The translations under genes and the position numbers were made by a program. Of a stretch of 64,000 nt of DNA, positions 1 through 7,668 are shown one piece after another (positions within the stretch are counted from its first letter, which is position 1; each line of letters opens with the position of its first letter). This stretch comes from Chloroflexota bacterium. GTDB lineage: Bacteria; Chloroflexota; UBA11872. The notes below the pieces were generated by a model. That model was given only the letters and a program-made list of their open reading frames with translations, made no database searches and was not told the origin of the DNA. Location: NCBI GenBank assembly GCA_022825895.1, contig JAJDVX010000032.1, positions 106,302 to 170,301 on the forward strand, written 5' to 3'.

Positions 1-2
1 GG

Positions 3-116
3 GTCGACGACGGAGATACGACCACCGTTCCGGTGCCAGACCACAGAGAGCTTCGCGTGGGAACGCTGAGGTCCATCATCCGGCAATCGGGTCTACCCCG
101 GACGTTGTTCGAGTAA
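3..116 (+). CDS. HicA-family toxin, C-terminal fragment
   Basis: The frame enters from the left edge of the window and ends at TAA 114-116, leaving 37 residues. They read VPVPDHRELRVGTLRSIIRQ, followed by SGLPRTLFE. This matches the conserved C-terminal part of HicA/YcfA-type dsRBD-fold mRNA interferases (VPxHxxxELxxGTLRxILRQAGL). In most of the family the residue at the HRE position belongs to a VPxH motif; here it is VPVPDH, so the catalytic His, which lies further upstream, cannot be judged. HicA normally pairs with a HicB antitoxin; none follows immediately downstream, so any partner must lie outside the window. The family call is by motif only. Confidence 0.7.
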   Translation, partial: VDDGDTTTVPVPDHRELRVGTLRSIIRQSGLPRTLFE

Positions 117-221
117 GCACGTAGGGGCTTGAGGGTCGTTGCACCGGCGGCAGCGAAGACCGGGCTACCGGTCGAGTCCCATTAGGGGCACCCCTACGGG
201 AGGGGCACCAAGCGGATTGGG

Positions 222-250
222 ATGACGGACGTGGGGGGTGGGTTTAGACT
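222..250 (+). promoter_or_regulatory. Candidate sigma70-type promoter for the ABC-F leader
   Basis: ATGACG (222-227) and TAGACT (245-250) are separated by exactly 17 nt, with 4 of 6 consensus bases in each box. Transcription would begin near 257, about 20 nt before the leader peptide ATG at 279. The placement fits the leader/attenuator layout but is inference. Confidence 0.4.
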
Positions 251-278
251 GGGTGGGATGAACGGGGTAATGACTTAG

Positions 279-353
279 ATGGATCGATTTGTTGTGGGGC
301 GCCGGGGTTCCGGGCGCCGGGTGATTGCGCGAGGAGTGCGCCCTCTGAGGTAG
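279..353 (+). CDS. Putative 24-residue leader peptide upstream of ABC-F gene
   Basis: A short frame runs from ATG 279 to TAG 351-353 and encodes an arginine-rich 24-residue peptide (MDRFVVGRRGSGRRVIARGV then RPLR). It lies between a candidate promoter and a strong terminator hairpin in front of an ABC-F gene. Antibiotic-resistance ABC-F genes in other bacteria are often controlled by ribosome stalling on such a uORF. The Shine-Dalgarno site is weak. The last codons (343-350, CTCTGAGG) could pair with 390-397 (CCTCCGAG) in the terminator arm, 7 of 8 bases, offering an alternative fold. The function is inferred from position. Confidence 0.4.
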   Translation: MDRFVVGRRGSGRRVIARGVRPLR

Positions 354-378
354 CGAAGAACTGGTAGCGAGACGTTTG

Positions 379-425
379 CCGCGGATGGGCCTCCGAGCCG
401 GGAATGTCCGCGGTTTTTTCTTTTT
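379..425 (+). terminator. Rho-independent terminator (attenuator) before ABC-F gene
   Basis: The arms CCGCGGA (379-385) and TCCGCGG (407-413) form a perfect 7-bp stem, with an extra GGC/GCC pairing inside the loop. The run TTTTTTCTTTTT (414-425) follows at once. This is a textbook intrinsic terminator, and it lies only 28 nt before the ABC-F ATG. That position suggests attenuation rather than ending an upstream gene. Confidence 0.75.
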
Positions 426-453
426 CCCAGACCAGAAGGATTCGGGCTGACGC

Positions 454-2070
454 ATGTTGAGTCTCAGCAAGGTTTCGTACGCGTGGGGGCCGCAGCAGGT
501 CCTGAATGAGGTGTCGCTGTATGTGGGGCGGGGCGAGAAGGTGGGGCTGGCAGGGGTGAATGGGGCGGGGAAGTCGACGCTGCTGCACCTGGCGGCGGGC
601 AGCGTGGAGCCGGATAGCGGCGAGGTGAGCCGGCCGAACCGGACGGGGATGTTGCCGCAGGAGCCGGAGGTCTCGTCGTCGTTCGGGCCGGCGGCGACGG
701 TGATGGACGTGGTGATGTCGAGCGGGCCGACGGCGGAGATTGCGGGACGGCTGGCGGCGGCGGAGCGACGGATGGCGACGGCGAGCGACGACGAGTTGAC
801 GGAGGCGGTGGAGGCGTATAGCGATATCGAGGAGGAGTTTCGCAACGCGGACGGGTATCGGGCGCAGGCGGACGCGGGGGCGATTCTGAGCGGGCTGGGG
901 CTGGAGGTGGAGCTGGCGGATCGGGCGGTGGAAAGCCTGTCGTCGGGTCAGCGGACGCGGGTGGAGATGGCGCGGGTTCTGGCGAGCCGGGCAGATCTGC
1001 TGCTACTGGACGAGCCGACGAATCACCTGGACGTGGACGGGACGCGCTGGCTGATGGGGTTTTTGGCGGATTCTCCGGCGGCGGTGCTGATCGTGTCGCA
1101 CGACCTGCGGTTGCTGGATCACGCGATTACGCGGGTGTATGAGCTGGACGGGATGACGCGGCGGGCGACGGCGTTCAAGGGCACGTATAGCGAGTACCTG
1201 GTGTGGAGCGAGGAGCAACGGGCGGCGCTTGAGGTGACGCGGGAGCAGCAGCAACGGCGGATCGACCGCTTGCAGGCGTCGACCGACCGGCTGCGGGCGC
1301 ATTCCATGAAAAGCGAGAAGGTGGCGCGGCGGGTGAAGGTGATGGACCGGCGGCTGGATCGGATGCGGGAGGAGCAGGTTGAACTGCCGCTGGAGCCGGG
1401 CGAGATCGGTATGCGGGTGGGGCAGGCGCCGCGGTCGGGTCGGGTGGCGCTGCGGGTGGAGGGGGTGGCGCATGCGTATGGGGCGAACCGGGTGCTGCGG
1501 AATGTCTCGCTGGAGTTGGAACGGGGGCAGCGGCTGGCGGTGATCGGTCGGAATGGGGCGGGGAAGTCGACGCTGCTGAATATCGCGGCGGGGGTGTTGG
1601 AGGCGGATGGCGGGTGGGCGGAGCCAGGGCACAACGTGGCGATGGCGCACTTTACGCATGCGCTGGATCCGGAGACGGCCGGGCGGTCGGCGTATGACTT
1701 TGTGCGGTCGTTGCTGGGTCCCGTAGAACCCACGATTCGCAGTTTCCTGGCGACGCTGATGTTTCACGAGGATCACATTTTCCGGCCGCTGCGGACGCTC
1801 TCGGCAGGCGAACGGGCGCGGCTGGCGATCGCGGGGCTGATGCTGGAACGGCGCAACCTGCTGCTGCTGGACGAGCCGAACAGCAACCTGGACCGGACGA
1901 CGCAGGCGTGGCTGGTGGAGGCTTTACAAAGCTATGGGGCGTCGCTGGTGGTGGTGTCGCATGACGTGGAGTTCGTGGCGGAGTTGCAGCCGGATTGGGT
2001 GTTGCTGATGCCGGAGGAGCGGTTGGAGGCGTATGCGGAGGGGCACTTGGAGCGGGTGGCGTTGGTTTAG
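454..2070 (+). CDS. ABC-F family ATP-binding protein
   Basis: A 538-residue soluble protein with two ABC ATPase domains and no membrane segments, as in ABC-F translation factors and ribosome-protection proteins. Domain 1 has Walker A GVNGAGKST (34-42), signature LSSGQ (162-166) and LLLDEPTNHLD (183-193). Domain 2 has Walker A GRNGAGKST (about 364-372), signature LSAGE and LLLDEPNSNLD. A charged helical linker (about 255-320) joins them, as expected for the P-site tRNA interaction motif. Domain 2 reads EPNSNLD instead of the usual EPTNHLD, so the H-loop-adjacent motif has drifted. The ATG at 454 has an AAGGA about 13 nt upstream. The leader peptide and terminator just upstream suggest regulation by ribosome-targeting stress. 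Whether it gives drug resistance or is a housekeeping EttA-like factor is not settled. Confidence 0.9.
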   Translation: MLSLSKVSYAWGPQQVLNEVSLYVGRGEKVGLAGVNGAGKSTLLHLAAGSVEPDSGEVSRPNRTGMLPQEPEVSSSFGPAATVMDVVMSSGPTAEIAGRLAAAERRMATASDDELTEAVEAYSDIEEEFRNADGYRAQADAGAILSGLGLEVELADRAVESLSSGQRTRVEMARVLASRADLLLLDEPTNHLDVDGTRWLMGFLADSPAAVLIVSHDLRLLDHAITRVYELDGMTRRATAFKGTYSEYLVWSEEQRAALEVTREQQQRRIDRLQASTDRLRAHSMKSEKVARRVKVMDRRLDRMREEQVELPLEPGEIGMRVGQAPRSGRVALRVEGVAHAYGANRVLRNVSLELERGQRLAVIGRNGAGKSTLLNIAAGVLEADGGWAEPGHNVAMAHFTHALDPETAGRSAYDFVRSLLGPVEPTIRSFLATLMFHEDHIFRPLRTLSAGERARLAIAGLMLERRNLLLLDEPNSNLDRTTQAWLVEALQSYGASLVVVSHDVEFVAELQPDWVLLMPEERLEAYAEGHLERVALV

Positions 2071-2086
2071 GGCCCCTGCCGCGCGG

Positions 2087-2260
2087 CTATGAGGCAAAGA
2101 GCCTGACGGCCAGCAGGACGACTCCGATGCCGTTCAACAGGACCGCGCCCAGGAGTCCGATCATCCAGGCTTTCAGGTTGGCAACGTCCGCCTTCGTCGC
2201 CACGTGCTCAAGCGTCGTTTCGACGCGAGCGAGACGTTCTTCGATCGTTGCCGCCGTCAT
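2087..2260 (-). CDS. Small coiled-coil plus single-TM protein
   Basis: A 57-residue minus-strand frame starts at ATG 2258-2260. The N-terminal half is an amphipathic helix (EERLARVETTLEHVATKADV), and the C-terminal half is one transmembrane segment (WMIGLLGAVLLNGIGVVLLA). The same plan, including the LExxxEHLATKADL-like stretch, recurs in the 66-residue protein at 45578-45778, so the two look like paralogues. Such proteins resemble small membrane-anchored coiled-coil proteins (hemolysin XhlA-like or DUF1640-like), but no specific role can be given. It lies convergent with the ABC-F gene, 16 nt from its stop. Confidence 0.65.
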   Translation of the reverse strand: MTAATIEERLARVETTLEHVATKADVANLKAWMIGLLGAVLLNGIGVVLLAVRLFAS

Positions 2261-2388
2261 CAAGCTGCCAACTCCACAGACTGTACGGATGACTTCACCG
2301 TAGCACTTGTCGGTCTTGAATTGGGCGCTGGCACCGCGTGAAGTTCAGCCGTGCGGCTGGCATCTGGCCTCTTCGAGGAACGAAGCGG

Positions 2389-4215
2389 CTAGCGGACGCT
2401 GGGGGCGTTGAGTTGGAGGACGGCGGAGAAGGCTTCCTGGGGGATGTCGACGCTGCCGACGCGTTTCATGCGGCGTTTGCCGGCCTTCTGGGATTCGAGG
2501 AGTTTTTTCTTGCGTGAGACGTCGCGGCCGTAGCACTTGGCGAGGACGTTTTTGCGGAGGGGGCGGACGGTTTCGCGGGCGACGATGCGGGAGCCGATGG
2601 CGGCCTGGACAGCGACTTCGAAGAGCTGGCGGGGGATTTCGCGGCGGATGCGGAGGGCGAGGTCGCGGCCGATGACGGGGGCCTGCTCGCGAAGGACGAG
2701 GGTCGAGAGGGCGTCGACGACCTGGCCGTTGACGCGGATGTCGAGACGGACGAGGTCGGCTTCGCGGTAGCCGAGGAAGTTGTAGTCGAGCGAGGCGAAG
2801 CCGCGGCTGACGGATTTGAGGGTGTCGAAGAAGCCGGTGAGCATTTCGGCCAGGGGAAGGTCGTATTCGATGAGGACGCGGGTGGGTTCGATGTGCTCCA
2901 TGCGGTGGTGGGCGCCGCGGCGGTTGGCGAGAAGTTCGCTGACGCGGCCGATGTAGGCGGTGGGGGTGATGATGCTGAGGCGCATCCAGGGTTCGCGGAT
3001 GGCGGCGATCTGTGCGAGATCGGGAAAATCGGCGGGGCTGTCGAGCAGGGTGACCGTTCCGTCGCGGGCTTCGACTTCGTATTCGACCTGGGGCGTAGTG
3101 ATGACGAGTTCGATGTCGAACTCGCGTTCGAGGCGCTCGCGGACGATGTCCATGTGGAGAACGCCGAGGAAGCCGGCGCGGAAGCCGAAGCCCAGGGCCA
3201 AGGACTTTTCAGGCTGAAAGGTGAGGGCAGGGTCGCTAAGGCGGAGGCGTTCGAGGGCGTCGCGGAGGTCGGCGTAGGCCTCGGGGTTGGTGCCGTAGAG
3301 GCCGGCGAAGACGAGGGGTTTGGGCTGGCGGTAGCCGGGGAGGGGTTGGATGGCGTCGGCACCCTGGGGCGCGACGGTGTCGCCGGCGGGGAGATCGTGG
3401 GTGTCCTTGAGGCCGGTGGCGACGTAGCCGACATCGCCGGTGCCAAGAACGTCCTGCTGACGGCGGCTGGGGACGAAGACGCCGACGTCGACGGCTTCGG
3501 CGCGGGTGCCGGCCTGGACGAGCTGGAGGCGGTCGGCGCGCTGGAGCCGGCCGTCGACTATCCGCACATAGGCGACGACGCCCTGGTGCTGGTCGTAGGC
3601 GGAATCGAAGACGAGCGCGCGGAGGGGCGCGTTGGGATCGCCGGGAGGCGGGGGCGTTTCGGCGACGATTCGGTCGAGCAGGTCGCGGACGCCGTCGCCG
3701 GTCTTGGCGGAGACGCGGATGACCTCGGAGGGATCGGCGCCGAGGAAGTCGACGAGTTCGCGGGCGACTTCCTCGGTGCGGGCGGTGGGGAGGTCGGTCT
3801 TGTTGACGACGGGGATGATGGTGAGGTCGAGTTCGAGAGCGGCATAGGCGTTGGCGAGGGTCTGGGCTTCGATGCCCTGGGTGGCATCGACCAGCAGGAC
3901 GGCGCCCTCGCAGGCGGCCAGGGAGCGGGAGACCTCGTAGCTGAAGTCGACGTGGCCGGGGGTATCGATGAGGTTGAGCGAATAGGTGGCGTCGCCGACC
4001 TGGTGGCGCATGTGGACGGGGTGGGCCTTGATGGTGATGCCGCGCTCGCGTTCGAGGTCCATGGAGTCGAGGACCTGCTCGCGCATTTCACGGCGGCTGA
4101 TGGTGGCGGTGAGCTCCAGCATCCGGTCGGCCAGGGTGGATTTGCCGTGGTCGATGTGGGCGATGATGCAGAAGTTGCGGGTGCGCGTTTGAGCCGGGGC
4201 AAGAGTTGTGCGCAT
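2389..4215 (-). CDS. lepA: Elongation factor 4 (LepA), back-translocating GTPase
   Basis: A 608-residue translational GTPase from ATG 4213-4215. The frame is open further upstream, but homologues begin close to this methionine. G1 is AHIDHGKST (19-27), followed by the switch I region with RGITIKA, G3 DTPGHVD and G4 NKTD. After the G domain come domain II, domain III, the EF-G domain V-like region and the LepA-specific C-terminal domain ending in a lysine-rich stretch (KCYGRDVSRKKKLLESQKAG). The length matches the family (about 600). EF4 binds stalled or mistranslocated ribosomes and assists translation under stress. There is no strong Shine-Dalgarno sequence before the ATG. It is the only gene in its transcription unit that can be named with confidence. 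Confidence 0.97.
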   Translation of the reverse strand: MRTTLAPAQTRTRNFCIIAHIDHGKSTLADRMLELTATISRREMREQVLDSMDLERERGITIKAHPVHMRHQVGDATYSLNLIDTPGHVDFSYEVSRSLAACEGAVLLVDATQGIEAQTLANAYAALELDLTIIPVVNKTDLPTARTEEVARELVDFLGADPSEVIRVSAKTGDGVRDLLDRIVAETPPPPGDPNAPLRALVFDSAYDQHQGVVAYVRIVDGRLQRADRLQLVQAGTRAEAVDVGVFVPSRRQQDVLGTGDVGYVATGLKDTHDLPAGDTVAPQGADAIQPLPGYRQPKPLVFAGLYGTNPEAYADLRDALERLRLSDPALTFQPEKSLALGFGFRAGFLGVLHMDIVRERLEREFDIELVITTPQVEYEVEARDGTVTLLDSPADFPDLAQIAAIREPWMRLSIITPTAYIGRVSELLANRRGAHHRMEHIEPTRVLIEYDLPLAEMLTGFFDTLKSVSRGFASLDYNFLGYREADLVRLDIRVNGQVVDALSTLVLREQAPVIGRDLALRIRREIPRQLFEVAVQAAIGSRIVARETVRPLRKNVLAKCYGRDVSRKKKLLESQKAGKRRMKRVGSVDIPQEAFSAVLQLNAPSVR

Positions 4216-4243
4216 GGGTGATTCTATCGGCGGGACGTGAAGC

Positions 4244-4645
4244 TCAGAGGCCCGGCGGCAGGGGCCGCTCGAAAGCCGGGTGAGAATCTCTCTTCCAAAT
4301 GAGTTGTCGAGCACGCGGTTCCGCGCGGAGGCGTGCCCGCACCCGGCCCGGAGCCTGATTCCGCGGCCGGCGCGACGGTGGGATCAAAGGCCGTCGTCGG
4401 GCTGACCGATACGCAACCGTGCGAGACGTGGCCGAAAGCTGGAAGGCCGGCTCATCAGAGTTCTGCACGGCGGCCATGACCAAGATGGCGAGTCCAGTGA
4501 AGATAACGGCCAGCATGACGACCCCTACGAAAACCACGAGTCCGGCTCGGTTCCAACGCCCAGGTCCGCCGAAAATCCAGTAGGCGCCGTCAACGAACAA
4601 CACCCAGCTTATGGGCCGATCGAAGCGGGGACGTCGAGGCAGCAC
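4244..4645 (-). CDS. Hypothetical two-TM membrane protein
   Basis: A 133-residue frame. The start chosen is GTG 4643-4645 because GGGAG lies 7 nt upstream. The frame is open to 4711. Two hydrophobic segments are visible (ISWVLFVDGAYWIFGG and GLVVFVGVVMLAVIFTGLAI, the latter continuing LVMAAV), followed by a long basic, proline- and arginine-rich tail that may not be genuine coding sequence. It sits between lepA and the NCS2 permease on the same strand. I do not recognise a family. Codon position bias supports the membrane part better than the tail. Confidence 0.4.
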   Translation of the reverse strand: MLPRRPRFDRPISWVLFVDGAYWIFGGPGRWNRAGLVVFVGVVMLAVIFTGLAILVMAAVQNSDEPAFQLSATSRTVAYRSARRRPLIPPSRRPRNQAPGRVRARLRAEPRARQLIWKRDSHPAFERPLPPGL

Positions 4646-4735
4646 GCGGCATCTCCCTTCATCACGGACACCCGCTCCGTGAGGATACGCGGCTGTTGCG
4701 AACGCAACCAAGGGACCGTCGGAACCGGTCCCAGC

Positions 4736-6502
4736 CTAATGATTCGCGGGTGGGTCGACGCGGACGGTGATGATGTCGGTGCCGTGGAATTGCTGGTGAC
4801 TGACGGACGAGGCGTACTGGCGCAGAAGGCGCAGGGAGATTTCGCCCTCGGTGGGAATCGCCTCGTCATGCTGCTGGAGCTGGCGGACGCGGTCTTCGAC
4901 GTTATCTTCGTCACCGCCGCCGATGAACTCGAGCTCCGCCACCGGACCGTCGCTAGAGGCGACCACGACCAGCCGACGAATTTCCTCGTCGTCTTCATCC
5001 TCCTCATCGTCCAGGTCCAGACTCAGGTCAAGGTCAAGTGGGGCGAGTGTCAAGAGCGTTTCCTCGGCTACGGCGCTGAGCCTGTCTTTCATCGCCTGAT
5101 TCCAACCGCGGCGGTCGGCGAACTCGGCGACGAATTCGTTGAGGTCGGGCAGGGCGTCGATGTGAAGGCGTGACTGAAAGCGCATGCGGCGCGGACTGGT
5201 GAGTTCCAGGTAGAGGATCATGGCGACGGCGGCGAAGCCTCCGGTGGTGATCCCGCTCTTGAAGAGGGCGCCCCAGACGGGTCCGAGGTCGGGCAGATTA
5301 AAAAGGTTGAACTGGAAGGCCGCGCCGATCCAGAAACACATGCCAGCGACGACGACCTTGTCGCGGCTGGCCTCGTTCTGGATGACCGTGCGGGCGCCGT
5401 CAACGAAGAGCGTGCCCGTGATGAGGATGAGGTAGCCGGTCATTACGGGACCGGGAATGGTGCTGAGCAGTCCGGACGCCTTGGGCACGAATGCGAGGAC
5501 GATCAGGATTCCGCCGATGATGTAGCCGACGCGGCGGGAGGCGACCCCGGTGATCTGCGTGAATGCGGCGAAGCCGGGATTGATGATGTTGGGAACAGCG
5601 CCCGCGAGCCCTGCCATGAGGTTTGACACCCCAACTCCGGACAGGGCGCCCTGGACCTGGCGAAAGTTGACGGCACGGTCGTCGCGCCAGGAGACGCGCT
5701 GGGCGGCGATGGCGGCGCCGTTGGCCTGGATGGAGATGATGAGGCCCAGGAACAGGAAGCCGGGAAGCAGCGTCCAGAAGGAGAGGCCGAAGTCGAGCCC
5801 TAGCCCGGGCGCGGCCTGTGGCAATCCGATCCAGGGGGCGTCCAGTACGCGGTCAAAGCTGTAGATGCCGAACACGGCGGCGACGACGCAGCCGCCCACG
5901 ATTCCGATCAGCGGCGCCCAGAGACGGAGCAGTTCAGATCCGCGCAAGGCCAGGGCGGCGACGATGACCAGCGTGGCCAGTGCCGTGAGGGGGGCCGCCA
6001 CCGGCTCGGTTTCGGTCGCGTCGTCCAGCAGCCCAAAGACGACGGACGCCAAGGTGATGGAGAGGATCATCATCACGGTGCCGCCAACGGTGGGCGTGAC
6101 GATGCGCCGGAGGATGACGAGCCAGCGAGCAACGACGAGCTGGATGACCGCGGAGACCAGGACAAGGGCAGTGAGGGTGGCGGGTCCGCCGTCCGCCACG
6201 GCGGTGATGCAGAACGGGATGGCGAAGGCGGCGGTGAACATGGGCAGGACCGCGCCGGCGCCGGCCGGGCCGAGGCGACGGACCTGGAGGATGGTGGAGA
6301 GGCCACAAACCAGGAGCGAGGCAAAGACCATCCAGATGAGGTAGGACTCGTCCCGACCCGAGGCGTTGGCCACGATGACGGGCGTGACCAGGAGGGTTGC
6401 GGACGCGATGAGGCTGAATTGCAGGCCGTACCCCAGCGAGGCGAGCAGGGGCGGGTTTTCGTGCGCCTCGTAGCGGGGATTCTGAAGCGGTGCCGTTGCC
6501 AG
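4736..6502 (-). CDS. NCS2 nucleobase permease with C-terminal GHKL-like domain
   Basis: An NCS2 (xanthine/uracil permease) transporter with about 12 membrane segments, with motifs such as VTPVIVANASGRDESYLIW near the start and NIINPGFAAFTQITGVASRR in the middle. The first ATG/GTG/TTG start is GTG 6371-6373, which would cut into the first membrane segment. The frame continues upstream as NPRYEAHENPPLLASLGYGL, a typical NCS2 N-terminus, to a CTG at 6500-6502 that has GGGAGG 5 nt upstream; I take that as the start (588 residues). After the permease comes an acidic linker (LDLDDEEDEDDEE) and about 140 residues resembling a GHKL/anti-sigma (RsbW-like) fold: an N-box-like helix (WNQAMKDRLSAVAEETLLTL) and a closing strand (GTDIITVRV). 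The fusion suggests a sensing or regulatory role, which is inference. The substrate is probably a purine or pyrimidine base. Confidence 0.85.
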   Translation of the reverse strand: MATAPLQNPRYEAHENPPLLASLGYGLQFSLIASATLLVTPVIVANASGRDESYLIWMVFASLLVCGLSTILQVRRLGPAGAGAVLPMFTAAFAIPFCITAVADGGPATLTALVLVSAVIQLVVARWLVILRRIVTPTVGGTVMMILSITLASVVFGLLDDATETEPVAAPLTALATLVIVAALALRGSELLRLWAPLIGIVGGCVVAAVFGIYSFDRVLDAPWIGLPQAAPGLGLDFGLSFWTLLPGFLFLGLIISIQANGAAIAAQRVSWRDDRAVNFRQVQGALSGVGVSNLMAGLAGAVPNIINPGFAAFTQITGVASRRVGYIIGGILIVLAFVPKASGLLSTIPGPVMTGYLILITGTLFVDGARTVIQNEASRDKVVVAGMCFWIGAAFQFNLFNLPDLGPVWGALFKSGITTGGFAAVAMILYLELTSPRRMRFQSRLHIDALPDLNEFVAEFADRRGWNQAMKDRLSAVAEETLLTLAPLDLDLSLDLDDEEDEDDEEIRRLVVVASSDGPVAELEFIGGGDEDNVEDRVRQLQQHDEAIPTEGEISLRLLRQYASSVSHQQFHGTDIITVRVDPPANH

Positions 6503-6664
6503 AATCGCCTCCCGCCGCAGCCCTACAGCGGTGGGCCGACTTGGACGGTCGACCGAACCGTCGTTGAGATGTGGGTGCGAGCGGACTGATCATTCCAAAC
6601 GGGCCACGAAGATCCAATCATGGCCGTGGCCTCATCTCTCTTCTTGTCCGTTCCAGCTTCGGAA

Positions 6665-6693
6665 TTGACGTGTTTCTGTATTTGCGCTAATGC
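6665..6693 (+). promoter_or_regulatory. Sigma70-type promoter of the VapBC-type operon
   Basis: TTGACG (6665-6670) and TAATGC (6688-6693) are separated by 17 nt. The antitoxin ATG lies 33 nt downstream of the -10 box and is preceded by GAGGGGGG. Such operons are usually autorepressed by the antitoxin complex at this region. The boxes are read directly; activity is inferred. Confidence 0.55.
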
Positions 6694-6726
6694 TGACATT
6701 GGTCGCCATGGTGAGGGGGGACGGCA

Positions 6727-7005
6727 ATGCAAGCCAAGAAGAAGAGACTCACGCTGGACCTCGACCCTCCGGTGCAACGGCGCCTGAAGGCGGTGGCCGC
6801 GCTCAAGGGTATCAGCATGCGACGGTACTGCCTGACCGCGATAGAGCGGGAGCTCACTCGAGACGCGGCCAACGGTGCGTTCGCCGGCAGCTTCAACATC
6901 GAGGCACTTGTTGCCCTTCAAGAGGAGGCGTTTGGCGACAAGGTCCTGCCGGGCGACGGGGCTGAATTCATCCGGGAGGCGCGTGAGTCCAGGAATGCTT
7001 CTTGA
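6727..7005 (+). CDS. Type II antitoxin, ribbon-helix-helix (VapB/FitA-like)
   Basis: A 92-residue protein from ATG 6727 with a strong purine-rich Shine-Dalgarno (GAGGGG) upstream. The N-terminal 45 residues (KKRLTLDLDPPVQRRLKAVA, then ALKGISMRRYCLTAIERELT) have the beta-strand and two-helix pattern of a ribbon-helix-helix DNA-binding domain. The C-terminal half would wrap the toxin. Its stop overlaps the toxin start by 4 nt (TTGA, 7002-7005), showing translational coupling. By family knowledge it neutralises the downstream PIN nuclease and represses its own promoter. Confidence 0.8.
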   Translation: MQAKKKRLTLDLDPPVQRRLKAVAALKGISMRRYCLTAIERELTRDAANGAFAGSFNIEALVALQEEAFGDKVLPGDGAEFIREARESRNAS

Positions 7006-7445
7006 ACGATCACGTTGTGGTGGATGCGAGCCTGGCATTCAAGTGGCTGGTCAACGAAATACACACCGACGAGGCCAACAGCCTTGGCCGTTTGTGGAAC
7101 AGCCAAGGAATTCGAGTGGCGGCCCCGTACCTGATGCCCGTGGAGCTAACGAATGCCCTCCACCAGCGAGTTGTACGGGGAGAACTGACCGTGGAAGCAG
7201 CGACACAGCGCATGGCGAGCCTGCTCTCGTCGGGTCTCGAACTGCATCAGCCGCCACACCTATACGGCAGGGCGCTGGCACTGGCACGCCAACTTGGACA
7301 AGGCGCAACGTACGACGCTCACTATCTGGCTCTCGCCGAAATGCTCGACTGCGAACTGTGGACCGCCGACAGGAGGTTCTACCGGACGGTGAGCCCTGTG
7401 GTTGAGCGTGTCCGTTGGGTAGGAGAGCCCGCCGCCAGGGGCTAG
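7002..7445 (+). CDS. VapC-type PIN-domain toxin ribonuclease
   Basis: A 147-residue PIN domain starting at TTG 7002, coupled to the antitoxin by a 4-nt overlap. The four acidic residues expected for Mg2+ binding are present: D8 (VVVDASLAFKWL), E48 (MPVELTNALHQ), D105 (TYDAHYLALAE) and D123 (LWTADRRFY). The length agrees with VapC toxins (130-150 residues). VapC proteins cleave tRNA or rRNA when freed from antitoxin. The gene ends shortly before a tRNA-Ile gene on the opposite strand, a common setting for mobile toxin-antitoxin modules. Confidence 0.88.
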   Translation: MNDHVVVDASLAFKWLVNEIHTDEANSLGRLWNSQGIRVAAPYLMPVELTNALHQRVVRGELTVEAATQRMASLLSSGLELHQPPHLYGRALALARQLGQGATYDAHYLALAEMLDCELWTADRRFYRTVSPVVERVRWVGEPAARG

Positions 7446-7492
7446 CCGAAAGCTCGTTGCGGTGGCCTGGGAAGGATCCGTATGAAAATTGC

Positions 7493-7569
7493 TGGTGGGC
7501 CCTCGTGGATTCGAACCACGGACCTCGCCCTTATCAGAGGCGCGCTCTAACCGACTGAGCTAAGAGCCC
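7493..7569 (-). tRNA. tRNA-Ile (anticodon GAT)
   Basis: Read on the minus strand it folds as a full cloverleaf: acceptor GGGCTCT/AGGGCCC, D arm GCTC...GAGC, anticodon stem CGCCT/GGGCG with loop CTGATAA (anticodon GAT), and T arm CGTGG TTCGAAT CCACG. The 3' CCA is encoded (7493-7495). Confidence 0.97.
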
Positions 7570-7609
7570 GCGAGCGGCCGGAATCCTGTATCCCGGCGTC
7601 GCGATGGGA

Positions 7610-7615
7610 CAGTAT
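7610..7615 (-). promoter_or_regulatory. Possible -10 box for tRNA-Ile
   Basis: The minus strand reads CGTATACTG here, with TATACT as a -10 match about 41 nt upstream of the tRNA. No good -35 was found. The same CGTATACTG string occurs upstream of rpmG (45549-45554), which is the main reason to note it. Confidence 0.25.
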
Positions 7616-7668
7616 ACGTCCGACTGATCGGGGTTTCAGCGGGCGCGGGCACACGTAGAATCGCGGCA

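Noticed and set aside
2893..4221. Long plus-strand open frame opposite lepA (442 codons)
   Set aside because: It is antisense to a well-conserved gene and codes for a low-complexity Gly/Asp/Val-rich product. Open antisense frames are expected in GC-rich genes.
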